Shown: positions 27,401-36,072, counted from the stretch's first letter. The stretch is 64,000 nt of DNA from Pedobacter ginsengisoli (GCF_002736205.1 NZ_CP024091.1:2232001-2296000), one strand, 5' to 3'. Numbers and translations are program-made. The notes: generated by a model from the sequence alone, not told the origin.

Positions 27401-27615
27401 ATGAGGATTCAAAAGTATCTTTCAAAAGCCAGCCTAATGGCGTTTTATTGCCAAATGGAAAACCTGCTGAAAGAGTACCAGCCTTAAGTGCGGGTGTATC
27501 TGTTAGGGTAAACGTATTTGGTTACTTTGTACTTGAACCTTACTATGCTTTTCCATTCCAACGTAAAGATGTTAAAGCAGGCGTATTTGGGTTAACATTT
27601 GCTCCTGGTTGGTAA
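24496..27615 (+). CDS. Large exported zincin/TolB-propeller/Omp85-like fusion protein
   Basis: 1039 residues with a signal peptide (about 1-27; the ATG at 24502 is an alternative start). Residues 40-190 form a gluzincin-like domain with HELVH at 141-145 and IEGMAEYLS at 171-179, as in peptidase MA-type zinc proteases. Residues about 290-590 hold TolB/WD40-like blades (AISPDGKYLCFLSEKD, SYSPDGKKLVFSSDRA, FSGDSKRLFFLSNRDG). The last 400 residues look like a bacterial surface antigen barrel (TDLNVFFDAGLAWDED, ending FGLTFAPGW). The protein is probably anchored in the outer membrane with protease and propeller in the periplasm; activity is inferred only. Confidence 0.85.
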   Translation: MIMNSTFLRRLIPLLVLIMISAVSVQAQYFGQNKVRYKNEKFKVLQTPHFELYYYLKNEKMIQKFAQDAETWYKMHQEIFRDTFLNKNPIILYNNHPDFQQTTALQGEIGVGTGGVTEALKNRVIMPVMELNNQTRHVLGHELVHAFQYHILLEKDSVGLENISQIPLWMIEGMAEYLSVGKTDAFTSMWMRDALLNRDIPSLKDLTNSNKYFPYRYGQAFWTFVGSVYGDTTIVPLFKATARFGYENGLKYTFGYDDNTLSGLWKNAIETHYRPMLKSDSSQIKISGTKIIDNKNAGNMNVAPAISPDGKYLCFLSEKDLFGIDLFLADAKTGKIMRKLSSQVANSHIDDFNFLESAGAWSPDSKQFAFSIFSKGRNQLMVINVDNGSVALRANMSNVEQFGNLTWSPSGDEIAFSGMVEGQSDIFTYNIKTKAVTAITNDSYSDYAPSYSPDGKKLVFSSDRASMIKNSSNAVHPINLTIYDIESKSLTDIPVFPGANNLNAQFSGDSKRLFFLSNRDGFRNLYEYNLAENTAKQLTDYFTGISGVTEFSPAISVSRNDDIVYSYYRYQRYTLYNSPVSNFKSKPVDVNEVNFDAAILPPMENTGVDIVNSNLGNFEKFEKTVADSMRLIPYKPKFKLDYLANSGVGVSTSRFGTGVQGGIVGMFSDILGKNQIVANLSVNGEIYDFGGLVGYINQQSRINWGFALSHIPYITGFRDIAAEQIDQNDGSKLNVINDRTNLIRTFEDQMQLFGAYPFNKVHRFELGGAFSRYSYRIDRISNYYDETGSYYLGSEKKKIPTAQASQELGIPFNAFTIFQANASFVGDNSIMGVTSPLDGFRYRVGAEQYFGDYSFSAITVDLRKYVRVKPFTFAARTYNYIRIGRDGENLYPLYAGYPYLIRGYEANSMYKSNNLGGNFDINQLSGSKIAVMNFEIRLPFTGPKKLAQIPSKFLFTDLNVFFDAGLAWDEDSKVSFKSQPNGVLLPNGKPAERVPALSAGVSVRVNVFGYFVLEPYYAFPFQRKDVKAGVFGLTFAPGW

Positions 27616-27635
27616 AAGTTACCTGATAGTATTAC

Positions 27636-27671
27636 AAAAGGCCACATTGAGAATCTTCAATGTGGCCTTTT
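27636..27671. terminator. Bidirectional terminator between convergent genes
   Basis: A perfect 15-base stem (AAAAGGCCACATTGA / TCAATGTGGCCTTTT) with a six-base loop lies between the stop of the fusion-protein gene (27615) and that of the GIY-YIG gene (27676). A- and T-runs on either side allow use on both strands. Confidence 0.88.
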
Positions 27672-27675
27672 AATT

Positions 27676-28026
27676 TCAGGAATACATATTAAATGGCAGG
27701 TTCACCTGATTGATCAGCTTCTTGCTGGAAATGATATGTTCAAAATCTAATCCTATAGTTAAATCAACCCAATCAGGATTACATGACCTAACTACCCGCT
27801 CCTTCTGCATTCTGGTAAATCTACTCATTATCTTAAATCTGCTTAAAGCCTGTGCCTCTGTTTTAAATTCTTCAAAGTACACCAATCTGGTAAGTTGTTG
27901 ACTGCTATCAAAAAACAAGCAAGGCATTTGCTTGTAGAAATCCAAAGTTTTAATTAAATCAGAACTCATTCCAACGTGTAAACTAGTACGGTTTCTGTCT
28001 GTTACAATGTATACGAACTTTTTCAT
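27676..28026 (-). CDS. GIY-YIG-fold protein with altered catalytic residues
   Basis: 116 residues, the size of stand-alone GIY-YIG (UPF0213-like) proteins. KKFVYIVTDRN then SLHVGMSSDL replaces the usual ...YIL/YIG...DLxxR: the second Tyr is lost (HVG) and the conserved Arg after 'DL' is replaced. The block LVYFEEFKTEAQALSRFKIM corresponds to the family's YYExF...AxxREK segment, but the catalytic Glu position reads Phe. The C terminus (NPDWVDLT) matches the family. Nuclease activity is therefore doubtful. It is divergent from an S24-type repressor gene, with shared repeats between them. Confidence 0.75.
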   Translation of the reverse strand: MKKFVYIVTDRNRTSLHVGMSSDLIKTLDFYKQMPCLFFDSSQQLTRLVYFEEFKTEAQALSRFKIMSRFTRMQKERVVRSCNPDWVDLTIGLDFEHIISSKKLINQVNLPFNMYS

Positions 28027-28087
28027 GGCCTTAAGCTTAAATTATTATTAACTAAATTAATTAGTACTCTCTTTGGATATTCAAATA

Positions 28088-28132
28088 AATAATACTAACT
28101 TTATTGGCACAATAATACTAACTATTTTAGTA
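28088..28132. promoter_or_regulatory. Candidate operator: 13-base direct repeats plus a small inverted repeat
   Basis: AATAATACTAACT occurs at 28088-28100 and again at 28111-28123, 23 bases apart (about two helical turns). ACTAA-CTATT-TTAGT (28118-28132) forms an inverted repeat overlapping the second copy. They lie between the divergent GIY-YIG and S24 genes and overlap a promoter-like TTG-N16-TATTTTAG. The repressor encoded next door is the obvious candidate to bind here. Confidence 0.5.
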
Positions 28133-28161
28133 AAAACAAATAAATTTTAAATTTTTATTTT

Positions 28162-28938
28162 ATGTCAAATATTTCATCCAACCTTAAGTACCTAAGAAAG
28201 AAAAAGGGCCATACACAGCAGCAATTCGCTGATGCAATGGAAATTAAAAGATCATTAATTGGCGCTTACGAAGAGGACAGAGCTGAACCAAAATATGACT
28301 TACTAAAAAAAATAGCAGAATATTTTGAACTGACCATCGATGAATTCATCAATGAAAATATTAATGACAGCTGGAAACCTAAACCGAAAAGTCAGGGATC
28401 AAATCTTAGGATATTAAGCATATCTGTCGACAAGGACGACAATGAGAATATTGAAATGGTCCCTGTAAAAGCAAGTGCAGGATATTTAAATGGCTTTGCA
28501 GATCCTCAATACATTAAAGACCTTCCAAAGTTTCAATTGCCATTACCTTTTTTAAAACAAGGAACGTTCAGAGCATTTGAAATTGTTGGCGACTCTATGC
28601 TGCCAATCCAGTCTGGAAGTGTAATACTAGGAGAATATCTCGATAACTGGAACGATGTAAAAACAGGCGAAACATATGTTATTATTAGCAAAAATGAAGG
28701 CGTAGTATATAAAAGGGCCGGCAATCGCTTCAAGGAAAATAAAGAACTAAAGTTAATTTCAGATAATAAAGTGTACGATCCTTACACTATAGCCGCAGAA
28801 GACATTCTCGAAATCTGGAAAGCAAAGGCTTATATCTCATCTACCCTGCCCGACCCTACACCTGAACCTACTATTGAAACATTAACAAATATGATGTCTC
28901 AGATGCAGAAATCTATATCGCAGTTAAACAAAAACTAA
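28162..28938 (+). CDS. XRE-type repressor with S24 (LexA-like) self-cleavage domain
   Basis: 258 residues. The N-terminal helix-turn-helix is of the cI/XRE type (about 5-62, NLKYLRKKKGHTQQQFADAM). The C-terminal peptidase S24 domain has a cleavage site A106-G107 (KASAGYL), nucleophile S145 (GDSMLPI) and general base K184 (VVYKRAGN). All elements needed for RecA-stimulated autocleavage are present, so it could be a damage-responsive repressor; a cI-like regulator without SOS response is also possible. The ATG follows an AT-rich leader carrying direct repeats that may be its own operator. bioF follows after 21 bases. Confidence 0.9.
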   Translation: MSNISSNLKYLRKKKGHTQQQFADAMEIKRSLIGAYEEDRAEPKYDLLKKIAEYFELTIDEFINENINDSWKPKPKSQGSNLRILSISVDKDDNENIEMVPVKASAGYLNGFADPQYIKDLPKFQLPLPFLKQGTFRAFEIVGDSMLPIQSGSVILGEYLDNWNDVKTGETYVIISKNEGVVYKRAGNRFKENKELKLISDNKVYDPYTIAAEDILEIWKAKAYISSTLPDPTPEPTIETLTNMMSQMQKSISQLNKN

Positions 28939-28959
28939 TAAGCTACAGAACAGCATTAA

Positions 28960-30096
28960 ATGAACAAAGCTGAGCAATTCATAAACAGCAGGTTACTCAA
29001 CAGAACGGAAAAAGGTTCACTAAGGAAATTATCTGTAAAGACTTTCCCTATTGATTTTTGCTCTAATGATTACCTGGGCTTTGCAAGGTCACCTCAACTA
29101 AAAGATGCCATCAATGAGACCTTACTGGGTGTACACCGGTACGCGAATGGCTCTGCAGGCTCACGCTTACTTAGCGGCAACCATCTATTTACTGAAGAGA
29201 CTGAAGCATTAATTGCCGACTTCCATCATGCAGAAAGTGGCCTTATCTTTAACTCAGGCTATGATGCAAATGTAGGCCTTATTTCAAGTTTAGCCCAGAG
29301 AGGTGACACCATTATCTCTGATGAATTGATCCATGCAAGTCTTATAGATGGCGCCCGATTAACTCATGCCAATCGCTATTCCTTTAAACATAATAACCTT
29401 ACTGATCTTGAAGCCAAACTAAAAGTGGCTAAAGGAACCGTTTACGTAGCAATAGAAAGTGTTTATTCTATGGATGGTGACCTTGCACCCTTACATGAAA
29501 TAAATAACCTTTGTGAAATGTATGAAGCGAATCTGATTATTGATGAAGCTCATGCATTGGGTGTTTTTGGAAATTACGGACAAGGATTAGTACAGCAAGC
29601 AGGCCTGGAACATAAAGTATTTGCGCGCATTGTAACCTTTGGCAAAGCATTAGGCTGCCATGGGGCAATTGTATTAGGAAGTACAGCATTGCGCAACTAT
29701 CTGATAAATTTTGCACGTTCTTTCATCTACTCTACAGCAGCTCCTATTCATGCTATTGCAGCAATCAGAAGTGCTTATCAAATGCTCACCAAAATAGATT
29801 ATCCCTCTTTAATAGCAGAGAAAATCAGCTTGTATTCAAGCTTATTAAACAGTTCAGGTATTCAAGGCGTTCAGCCAAGCCCAAGTACAATACAAACTAT
29901 TATATATAACAGCAACCAAAAAGCTAAATTTGCTGCCCATACATTACAAAGCAAAGGTATAGATGTTCGCGCTATATTAAGCCCAACAGTTGCTGAAGGC
30001 AAAGAGCGGTTAAGGATATGTCTGCATCTGTTTAATACCGATGAAGAAATTGAAATGCTGGTAAACCAACTCACATTATTAAAAAAACATGAATAA
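28960..30096 (+). CDS. bioF: 8-amino-7-oxononanoate synthase (BioF)
   Basis: 378 residues, normal length. It is a fold-type I PLP enzyme of the alpha-oxoamine synthase family: FCSNDYLGFARSP near the N terminus, GSAGSRLLSGNH, IIDEAHALGVFG (the Asp contacting the PLP ring nitrogen) and the PLP lysine in TFGKALGCHGA. It condenses pimeloyl-CoA/ACP with L-alanine in biotin synthesis. The 8-base overlap with bioD separates it from the related KBL and CqsA enzymes. bioA and bioB are not in the window. Confidence 0.93.
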   Translation: MNKAEQFINSRLLNRTEKGSLRKLSVKTFPIDFCSNDYLGFARSPQLKDAINETLLGVHRYANGSAGSRLLSGNHLFTEETEALIADFHHAESGLIFNSGYDANVGLISSLAQRGDTIISDELIHASLIDGARLTHANRYSFKHNNLTDLEAKLKVAKGTVYVAIESVYSMDGDLAPLHEINNLCEMYEANLIIDEAHALGVFGNYGQGLVQQAGLEHKVFARIVTFGKALGCHGAIVLGSTALRNYLINFARSFIYSTAAPIHAIAAIRSAYQMLTKIDYPSLIAEKISLYSSLLNSSGIQGVQPSPSTIQTIIYNSNQKAKFAAHTLQSKGIDVRAILSPTVAEGKERLRICLHLFNTDEEIEMLVNQLTLLKKHE

Positions 30097-30700
30097 TACA
30101 TATTTCGTTACCGGAATAGGAACCGGTATTGGCAAAACAATTGTAAGCTCAATATTAACAGAAAAACTCCAGGCCGATTACTGGAAACCCATCCAATCAG
30201 GTGATCTGGAAATAAGCGACAGTTTATTTGTTGGAAACATGATCAGCAATACCAAAACAATTATACATCCTGAAAGATACAGGCTAGGTCAGCCACTTTC
30301 TCCGCATTTATCTGCTAAGATTGATGGGGTTCATATTACCACAGATTCTATAAAAAAACCAATAACGGATAATAACCTGATTATTGAAGGAGCTGGCGGC
30401 TTAATGGTGCCTTTGAATGATAAGGAACTGATACTTGACCTGATCAAATCTCTTGAAGCAAAGGTCATTGTTGTTTCTCAGAATTACCTTGGGAGCATTA
30501 ACCATACCTTACTTACTCTTGAAGTACTTAAAGCAAACAAAGTCTCTGTAGAAGGGCTCATATTCAATGGCCATGCAAACCCCGAAACAGAAGATTATAT
30601 TCAGAAATATAGCGGTGCAAGGATAATTGGCAAAGTTCCTTTTATGAGTAGAATAGACAAGGAACATATTGTTAGCGCAGGTCAGCATATTGATTTATAA
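30089..30700 (+). CDS. bioD: Dethiobiotin synthetase (BioD)
   Basis: 203 residues. The P-loop TGIGTGIGKT lies at residues 8-17, followed by KPIQSG and the IIEGAGGLMVPL block typical of BioD. It closes the ureido ring of dethiobiotin using ATP and CO2. The start codon lies inside the end of bioF, indicating translational coupling. A strong terminator follows 12 bases after the stop. Confidence 0.94.
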   Translation: MNNTYFVTGIGTGIGKTIVSSILTEKLQADYWKPIQSGDLEISDSLFVGNMISNTKTIIHPERYRLGQPLSPHLSAKIDGVHITTDSIKKPITDNNLIIEGAGGLMVPLNDKELILDLIKSLEAKVIVVSQNYLGSINHTLLTLEVLKANKVSVEGLIFNGHANPETEDYIQKYSGARIIGKVPFMSRIDKEHIVSAGQHIDL

Positions 30701-30712
30701 AATAAACCGCAT

Positions 30713-30744
30713 AAAAAAAGGGAGCTAAATAGCTCCCTTTTTTT
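30713..30744. terminator. Bidirectional terminator between bioD and rplT
   Basis: A 14-base stem (AAAAAAAGGGAGCT / AGCTCCCTTTTTTT) with loop AAAT. The flanking A- and T-runs serve both the bioFD transcript (+) and the thrS-infC-rpmI-rplT transcript (-). Confidence 0.92.
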
Positions 30745-30761
30745 ATAACCTGAAGTTATAT

Positions 30762-31106
30762 CTATTTTACTGCATCAATTACAGCTTTAAAAGCTTCTGG
30801 ATGGTTCATAGCTAAGTCAGCTAAAACTTTACGGTTTAAACCGATGTTTTTAGCAGCTAATTTACCAATTAACTGAGAGTAAGATATACCGTGTTGACGA
30901 GCTCCAGCGTTGATACGTTGAATCCACAATCCACGAAATTCTCTTTTCTTAACTTTACGGTCACGGTATGCATATTGCAAACCTTTTTCTACCGTATTTT
31001 TAGCAATGGTGAAAACCTTGCTTCTTGATCCCCAATAGCCTTTGGCTAAATTTAGGACTTTTTTCCTTCTTCTTCTCGAAGCTACTGCGTTTACCGAACG
31101 TGGCAT
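30762..31106 (-). CDS. rplT: 50S ribosomal protein L20
   Basis: 114 residues, standard length. It starts [16 protein letters not shown] and contains the conserved KGYWGSRSK and [20 protein letters not shown] blocks of L20, which binds 23S rRNA early in 50S assembly. It is the last gene of the thrS-infC-rpmI-rplT cluster, 74 bases after rpmI. In several bacteria L20 represses its own operon by binding the leader; no such leader structure was identified here. Confidence 0.98.
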   Translation of the reverse strand: MPRSVNAVASRRRRKKVLNLAKGYWGSRSKVFTIAKNTVEKGLQYAYRDRKVKKREFRGLWIQRINAGARQHGISYSQLIGKLAAKNIGLNRKVLADLAMNHPEAFKAVIDAVK

Positions 31107-31180
31107 GTTTTTGTTGTTTTTGATAAACGGTGTTGCGTATTACAGCAAACTTACTACCGGTTACCTGGTTAAAAATTTAA

Positions 31181-31381
31181 TTATTTACCGATTGCAAGCA
31201 TACGTTTAACGTTGCCCATATCAGCATCAGACACCATTGATGTTTGACCTAAGTTACGCTTACGTTTTGTAGACATCTTTGTTAAGATGTGACTTTTGTA
31301 TGCGTTCTTTCTTGCGATTTTACCTGTTCCAGTAAGCGAAAAACGCTTTTTAGCACTGGAATTGGTTTTCATTTTTGGCAT
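31181..31381 (-). CDS. rpmI: 50S ribosomal protein L35
   Basis: 66 residues, usual size, starting [20 protein letters not shown]. It is very basic, with the family signature [16 protein letters not shown]. It lies 26 bases after infC and before rplT, the conserved bacterial order. Confidence 0.97.
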   Translation of the reverse strand: MPKMKTNSSAKKRFSLTGTGKIARKNAYKSHILTKMSTKRKRNLGQTSMVSDADMGNVKRMLAIGK

Positions 31382-31407
31382 AACCTGTTTTTATTTATGT
31401 AATTTAT

Positions 31408-31977
31408 TTATTTCTTAGCAACTTTTGGAGCAAGTGTTAAAAACATACGCTTGCCCTCTAATTTAGGTAGTAACTCTACCTTACCTATATCTTCAAGAGC
31501 CTGAGCAAACTTAAGAAGAAGAATTTCTCCCTGTTCTTTATAAACAATTGCTCTACCTTTAAAGTGAACATAAGCTCTTACTTTCTCACCATTTTCAAGG
31601 AAACTAATAGCATGCTTTAGTTTAAATTGAAAATCATGATCGTTAGTGTTAGGTCCGAATCTAATCTCCTTAATAACAGTTTGTTTAGCGTTAGCCTTAA
31701 TCTCTTTCTGCTTTTTCTTTTGCTCGTAAACGAACTTGCTGTAATCGATTATTCTACATACTGGTGGAACTGCATTTGGAGAAATCTCCACTAAATCCAA
31801 TTCTAACTCATCGGCAAGGGCCAAAGCTTTTGCCAAAGGATAGATCCCCGGTTCAACATTATCTCCAGCTAATCTTACCTCTTGTGCCCTGATAAACTGA
31901 TTAATATTATGTTCTGCTTCTTTTTTCTTAAAAGGAGGACGTGGTCCCCTATTAAATCCTGGTCTGCCTAATGCCAA
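31408..31977 (-). CDS. infC: Translation initiation factor IF-3, TTG start
   Basis: 189 residues with the IF-3 N domain ([16 protein letters not shown], then [20 protein letters not shown]) and C domain ([32 protein letters not shown]). IF-3 prevents 70S formation and checks the start codon. The start here is TTG at 31977: there is no in-frame ATG near the conserved N terminus. IF-3 discriminates against non-AUG starts and in E. coli represses its own AUU-initiated gene, so TTG may serve the same autoregulation. It lies 13 bases after thrS. Confidence 0.96.
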   Translation of the reverse strand: MALGRPGFNRGPRPPFKKKEAEHNINQFIRAQEVRLAGDNVEPGIYPLAKALALADELELDLVEISPNAVPPVCRIIDYSKFVYEQKKKQKEIKANAKQTVIKEIRFGPNTNDHDFQFKLKHAISFLENGEKVRAYVHFKGRAIVYKEQGEILLLKFAQALEDIGKVELLPKLEGKRMFLTLAPKVAKK

Positions 31978-31990
31978 ATTTGTATCTTAT

Positions 31991-33916
31991 TTAAACTGTT
32001 ATTTCTTTAATTAATAATTCACTAAACTCTTGCAGGGTCATTTCGCCTAAATCGCCTTCGCCATGTTTCCTTACAGAAACCTTTCCTTCAGCCATTTCCT
32101 TCTCACCAATAATCAACATATAAGGTATTTTTTTAACCTCTGCGTCTCTGATTTTCCTTCCAATCTTCTCATCACGAAAGTCAATCAGCCCGCGAATATC
32201 GGAATTATTTAATTCATCTGAAACTTTTTTTGCATATTCTTCATACTTTTCTGAGATAGGAAGGATAATAAATTGTTCAGGAGAAAGCCATAATGGGAAA
32301 TTACCAGCGCAATGTTCAATCAAAACTGCAATAAAACGCTCAAGGGAACCAAATGGAGCCCTATGGATCATCACTGGTCTGTGCTTTTGATTATCGCTGC
32401 CAGTATATTCCAATTCAAAACGCTCTGGCAAATTATAATCAACCTGAATAGTTCCAAGCTGCCATTTTCTACCCAAAGCATCCTTAACCATAAAATCTAA
32501 TTTCGGGCCATAAAATGCAGCTTCACCATACTCCACAACTGTTGGTAATCCTTTTTCAGCAGCCGCTTCAATAATAGCAGTTTCGGCCAGGTGCCAGTTC
32601 TCGTCACTACCAATATATTTTGTCTTATTTTCAGGATCCCTTAAAGAAACCTGAGCAATATAATCATTGAAACCCAATGATTTAAAGACATATAGTACAA
32701 GATCAATTACCTTTTTAAACTCATCCTTCACCTGATCAGGGCGACAAAACAAATGCGCATCATCCTGAGTAAACCCACGCACCCTTGTTAAGCCGTGCAA
32801 CTCTCCGCTTTGCTCATAACGATATACAGTACCAAACTCAGCAAAACGCAAAGGAAGATCCTTATATGAGCGTGGTTTGGTCTTATAAATCTCGCAATGA
32901 TGCGGACAGTTCATAGGTTTAAGGAAAAACTCCTCTCCCTCCTGTGGTGTCTTTATTGGCTGAAATGCATCTTTACCATATTTTTCGTAGTGGCCCGAAG
33001 TAATGTATAAATTCTTATGGCCAATATGTGGGGTTACAACCTGTTCATACCCTGCTTTACCCTGCGCTTTGGTTAAAAACTGTACCAAACGCTCGCGTAA
33101 TGCTGCACCTTTAGGTAACCACAATGGCAACCCCATGCCTACTTTTTCAGAAAAAGCAAACAATTCAAGTTCTTTACCTAACTTTCTGTGATCTCTTTTC
33201 TTAGCCTCTTCAATCATATGAAGGTATTCAGTAAGCTCACTAGCTTTAGGAAAAGTAACACCATATATACGTGTAAGCTGTTTTTTAGTCTCATCACCAC
33301 GCCAGTATGCACCGGCAACGTTCATTAACTTTACAGCTTTGATAAATCCTGTATTAGGAATATGCGGACCACGACACAGATCGGTAAATTGCCCCTGAGT
33401 ATAAAAAGTAATTTTACCATCTTCAAGGCCATCAATAAGATCTAACTTATATTCATCACCTTTTTCAGTAAAATACTTAACCGCATCAGATTTTGAAACA
33501 GACTCTCTAACAAAAACTTCTTTCTGTTTAGCCAGTTCAATAATTTTTGCTTCAATAGCCTTAAAATCATCTGATGAAAACTCTCTGTCGCCAAAATCTA
33601 CATCGTAGTAAAATCCTGTTTCAATTGCCGGACCAATACCAAACTTTGTACCCGGATACAGTGCTTCCAATGCCTCAGCCATAAGGTGGGCCGATGAATG
33701 CCAGAAAGTAGCTTTTCCTGCAGTATCATTCCATGTTAAAAGTTTTAAAGAAGCATCAGACTCTATTGGTCTCGATGAATCCCAAACTTCGCCGTTTACT
33801 TCGGCAGCTAAAACATTGCGGGCTAAACCCTCAGAAATTGATAATGCGATTTGATGGGCAGTTGTGCCCTTTTCGTACTGACGGCTAGAGCCATCAGGCA
33901 GTGTAATGTTAATCAT
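31991..33916 (-). CDS. thrS: Threonyl-tRNA synthetase
   Basis: 641 residues. In order: TGS domain (1-62), editing domain with [11 protein letters not shown] (HxxxH, about 75-85) and a Cys-containing CRGPHIP motif, class II catalytic core with [25 protein letters not shown] (zinc-binding Cys) and [23 protein letters not shown], then the anticodon-binding domain ([22 protein letters not shown]). It charges tRNA-Thr and edits Ser. It is the first gene of the cluster with infC, rpmI and rplT. Confidence 0.98.
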   Translation of the reverse strand: MINITLPDGSSRQYEKGTTAHQIALSISEGLARNVLAAEVNGEVWDSSRPIESDASLKLLTWNDTAGKATFWHSSAHLMAEALEALYPGTKFGIGPAIETGFYYDVDFGDREFSSDDFKAIEAKIIELAKQKEVFVRESVSKSDAVKYFTEKGDEYKLDLIDGLEDGKITFYTQGQFTDLCRGPHIPNTGFIKAVKLMNVAGAYWRGDETKKQLTRIYGVTFPKASELTEYLHMIEEAKKRDHRKLGKELELFAFSEKVGMGLPLWLPKGAALRERLVQFLTKAQGKAGYEQVVTPHIGHKNLYITSGHYEKYGKDAFQPIKTPQEGEEFFLKPMNCPHHCEIYKTKPRSYKDLPLRFAEFGTVYRYEQSGELHGLTRVRGFTQDDAHLFCRPDQVKDEFKKVIDLVLYVFKSLGFNDYIAQVSLRDPENKTKYIGSDENWHLAETAIIEAAAEKGLPTVVEYGEAAFYGPKLDFMVKDALGRKWQLGTIQVDYNLPERFELEYTGSDNQKHRPVMIHRAPFGSLERFIAVLIEHCAGNFPLWLSPEQFIILPISEKYEEYAKKVSDELNNSDIRGLIDFRDEKIGRKIRDAEVKKIPYMLIIGEKEMAEGKVSVRKHGEGDLGEMTLQEFSELLIKEITV

Positions 33917-33984
33917 CTACAACTATGATTTAAAAAATTAATAAAATTTGTGTTATAAATCACCTACAATGTGATTCTGAATTA

Positions 33985-33992
33985 CAAAGTTA
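33985..33992 (-). promoter_or_regulatory. Candidate -7 box (TAACTTTG) for the thrS-infC-rpmI-rplT operon
   Basis: TAACTTTG on the minus strand fits TAnnTTTG. It lies about 68 bases before the thrS ATG, right next to the stop of the upstream Fe-S protein gene. No -33 TTG was found at the usual distance. The leader shows no T-box features. Confidence 0.4.
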
Positions 33993-33993
33993 A

Positions 33994-34734
33994 TTAATAT
34001 TCCGTACTTTCTAACCATCCATTTGCCAATACATCAGCTAAATGCATCGTTTTAAGTGGAATATTATTTTTATCTATGTAACCCTGTAAATGCATAAGGC
34101 ATGACAAGTCGGTTGAAATAACATACTCAGCACCTTGCTCCAAAGCATTGTTCACCTTCTGCTCAGCCATTGCCGATGAAATGGCATCAAATTTAACGGC
34201 AAAAGTACCACCAAACCCGCAGCACATATCAGTATCCTTCATTTCTACCATTTCCAAACCATGTACCTTAGATAAAAGTAACCTTGGCTCTTCCTTTATT
34301 TTACATTCTCTAAGTCCACTGCACGAATCATGATAAACAGCTTTGCCGTCCAGTTCTGCTCCAAAGTAATCTCTTTTCAAAACATTTACCAGAAAATCTG
34401 AAAGTTCAAAAATATTGGATTGTATATTTCTACACTTATTGTGCACTATGGTATTGGTAAACAGATCGCTATATCCACTTTTAACCATACCTACACACGA
34501 TGCAGATGGAGCCACAATATAATCTGTTTCCGAAAAATCACTAAGGAACTTATTACCTGTCTCTTTAGCCTGCTCCCAATAACCGGCATTATATGCAGGC
34601 TGTCCGCAGCAGGTCTGGCTAGAATTATAGAATACCTCACAGCCAGCCTTTTCCAGAAGCTTGATCGTATTAAATGCAGTTTCAGGATACAGTTGGTCTA
34701 CAAAACAGGGTACAAATAATTCTATTCTCATCAA
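33994..34734 (-). CDS. LutA/YkgE-type (Fe-S)-binding oxidoreductase subunit
   Basis: 246 residues with two cysteine-rich CCG domains: SSQTCCGQPAYNAGY near residue 40 and DTDMCCGFGGTFAVKF near 170, with further cysteines in SASCVG and HDSCSGLRECK. These bind an iron-sulfur cluster in lactate-utilisation protein LutA and in heterodisulfide-reductase/GlpC relatives. The partners LutB and LutC are not adjacent; the flanking gene is a transporter. A role in lactate or glycolate oxidation is family-based. The start could also be the second ATG at 34731. Confidence 0.87.
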   Translation of the reverse strand: MMRIELFVPCFVDQLYPETAFNTIKLLEKAGCEVFYNSSQTCCGQPAYNAGYWEQAKETGNKFLSDFSETDYIVAPSASCVGMVKSGYSDLFTNTIVHNKCRNIQSNIFELSDFLVNVLKRDYFGAELDGKAVYHDSCSGLRECKIKEEPRLLLSKVHGLEMVEMKDTDMCCGFGGTFAVKFDAISSAMAEQKVNNALEQGAEYVISTDLSCLMHLQGYIDKNNIPLKTMHLADVLANGWLESTEY

Positions 34735-34773
34735 TATTATCTTCTCTATTATTTAAGTTAAAAGGTCATCATT

Positions 34774-36072
34774 TTATAAAACGTGCTTCCTTTCAACACT
34801 TCTTAACACCACCAAAAATACCAAACCTATCACAAAAAATGATGCCAAAGCTATTATGGAGTTTCGCATACTTCCTGTTACTTCCTCAATGTAAGCAAAA
34901 CTAAACAAACCAATCACAATTGCTATCTTCTCCGTTACATCGTAAAAGCTAAAGAATGAGGCCGTATCGGGAGTATTTGCAGGTAAATATTTTGAATATG
35001 TTGATCGCGACAAAGACTGAATTCCACCCATAATCAGACCCGCTACAGCAGCAAGACCATAAAATTGATATTCAGTTGTAATAAAATAGGCACAAATGCA
35101 AAATACAATCCAGATGAGTACAACACAGATCAATACGCGAACATTTCCTATTTTCTTTGCAAAATGAGACATCATCATGGCACCCAATATGGCTACCAAT
35201 TGTATAATTAAAATGGTTATGATCAATTTAGAAGTCCCAAGTTTTAAAGTCTTTTCTCCAAAACCTGCAGCTGCCAGCATAATAGTTTGTACACCCATCG
35301 AATAAAAGAAAAATGCCAGTAAAAACATTTTAAGCACTTTCATATGGCTCAATTGGGACCATACTTTAGACAGTTCCTGAAAACCACTACGTACTACACT
35401 TTTATTAATTGATGAATAATTAGGGCTACCAGCCGGAAGTTTTTTAAACGGAATCTGCGCAAAGGCTATCCACCAGATACCTACAAGCAAAAATGATAGC
35501 CTTGGAGGAAATGATAAATCTGTAATACCAAATAGCTCGTGTTTCAGCACAAAAACAAAACAAATGATCTGTAGCAAAACACTACCTACATAACCATAAG
35601 CAAACCCCTTAGCGCTTACCCTATCCTGCTGATCTATGGTAGCTATTTCTGGCAAATAGGAGTTATTAAACAACACCCCACCTATATATCCCATTGCTGC
35701 TATTGCAAAGCAGATAATACCCAGCTCCAGTGTATCAAGCTTAAAAAAGTACAAACCCATACAGGCCACACTGCCTAAATAAGTAAAGATTTTCATGAAA
35801 ATCTTTTTGTTACCCCTGTAATCAGCAATAGATGAAAGGATGGGTAACAACAAGGCCATTATCAGGTATGCCACAGAAAGCGCATAATTTGATAATGCAG
35901 TATTGGTAAAAGTTCTTCCAAAAAAAGAAACCTTATCCCCATGTTCCTGAGTGGTGGTTATTATGGTATAATAAGCAGGAAAAATGGTAGAGGTGATTAC
36001 TAAATTGTATGAAGAATTGGCCCAGTCAAAAAACGCCCAGGAGCGAATGACTTTTTTGTCGTTTTTTTCCAT
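34774..36072 (-). CDS. UMF1-family MFS transporter (Atg22-like)
   Basis: 432 residues with about twelve membrane helices. The N terminus IRSWAFFDWANSSYNLVITS is the signature of the UMF1/Atg22-like family, and DYRGNKKIFMKIFT after helix 3 corresponds to the MFS motif A loop. GLIMGGIQSLSRSTYSKYLP in the second half is also family-typical. In yeast Atg22 exports vacuolar amino acids; the bacterial substrate is unknown. It lies 39 bases upstream of the LutA-like gene on the same strand and could be co-transcribed with it. Confidence 0.9.
   Translation of the reverse strand: MEKNDKKVIRSWAFFDWANSSYNLVITSTIFPAYYTIITTTQEHGDKVSFFGRTFTNTALSNYALSVAYLIMALLLPILSSIADYRGNKKIFMKIFTYLGSVACMGLYFFKLDTLELGIICFAIAAMGYIGGVLFNNSYLPEIATIDQQDRVSAKGFAYGYVGSVLLQIICFVFVLKHELFGITDLSFPPRLSFLLVGIWWIAFAQIPFKKLPAGSPNYSSINKSVVRSGFQELSKVWSQLSHMKVLKMFLLAFFFYSMGVQTIMLAAAGFGEKTLKLGTSKLIITILIIQLVAILGAMMMSHFAKKIGNVRVLICVVLIWIVFCICAYFITTEYQFYGLAAVAGLIMGGIQSLSRSTYSKYLPANTPDTASFFSFYDVTEKIAIVIGLFSFAYIEEVTGSMRNSIIALASFFVIGLVFLVVLRSVERKHVL

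Noticed and set aside
33917-33993. T-box or other attenuator in the thrS leader
   Set aside because: The leader is short and AT-rich, with no specifier hairpin or antiterminator sequence.
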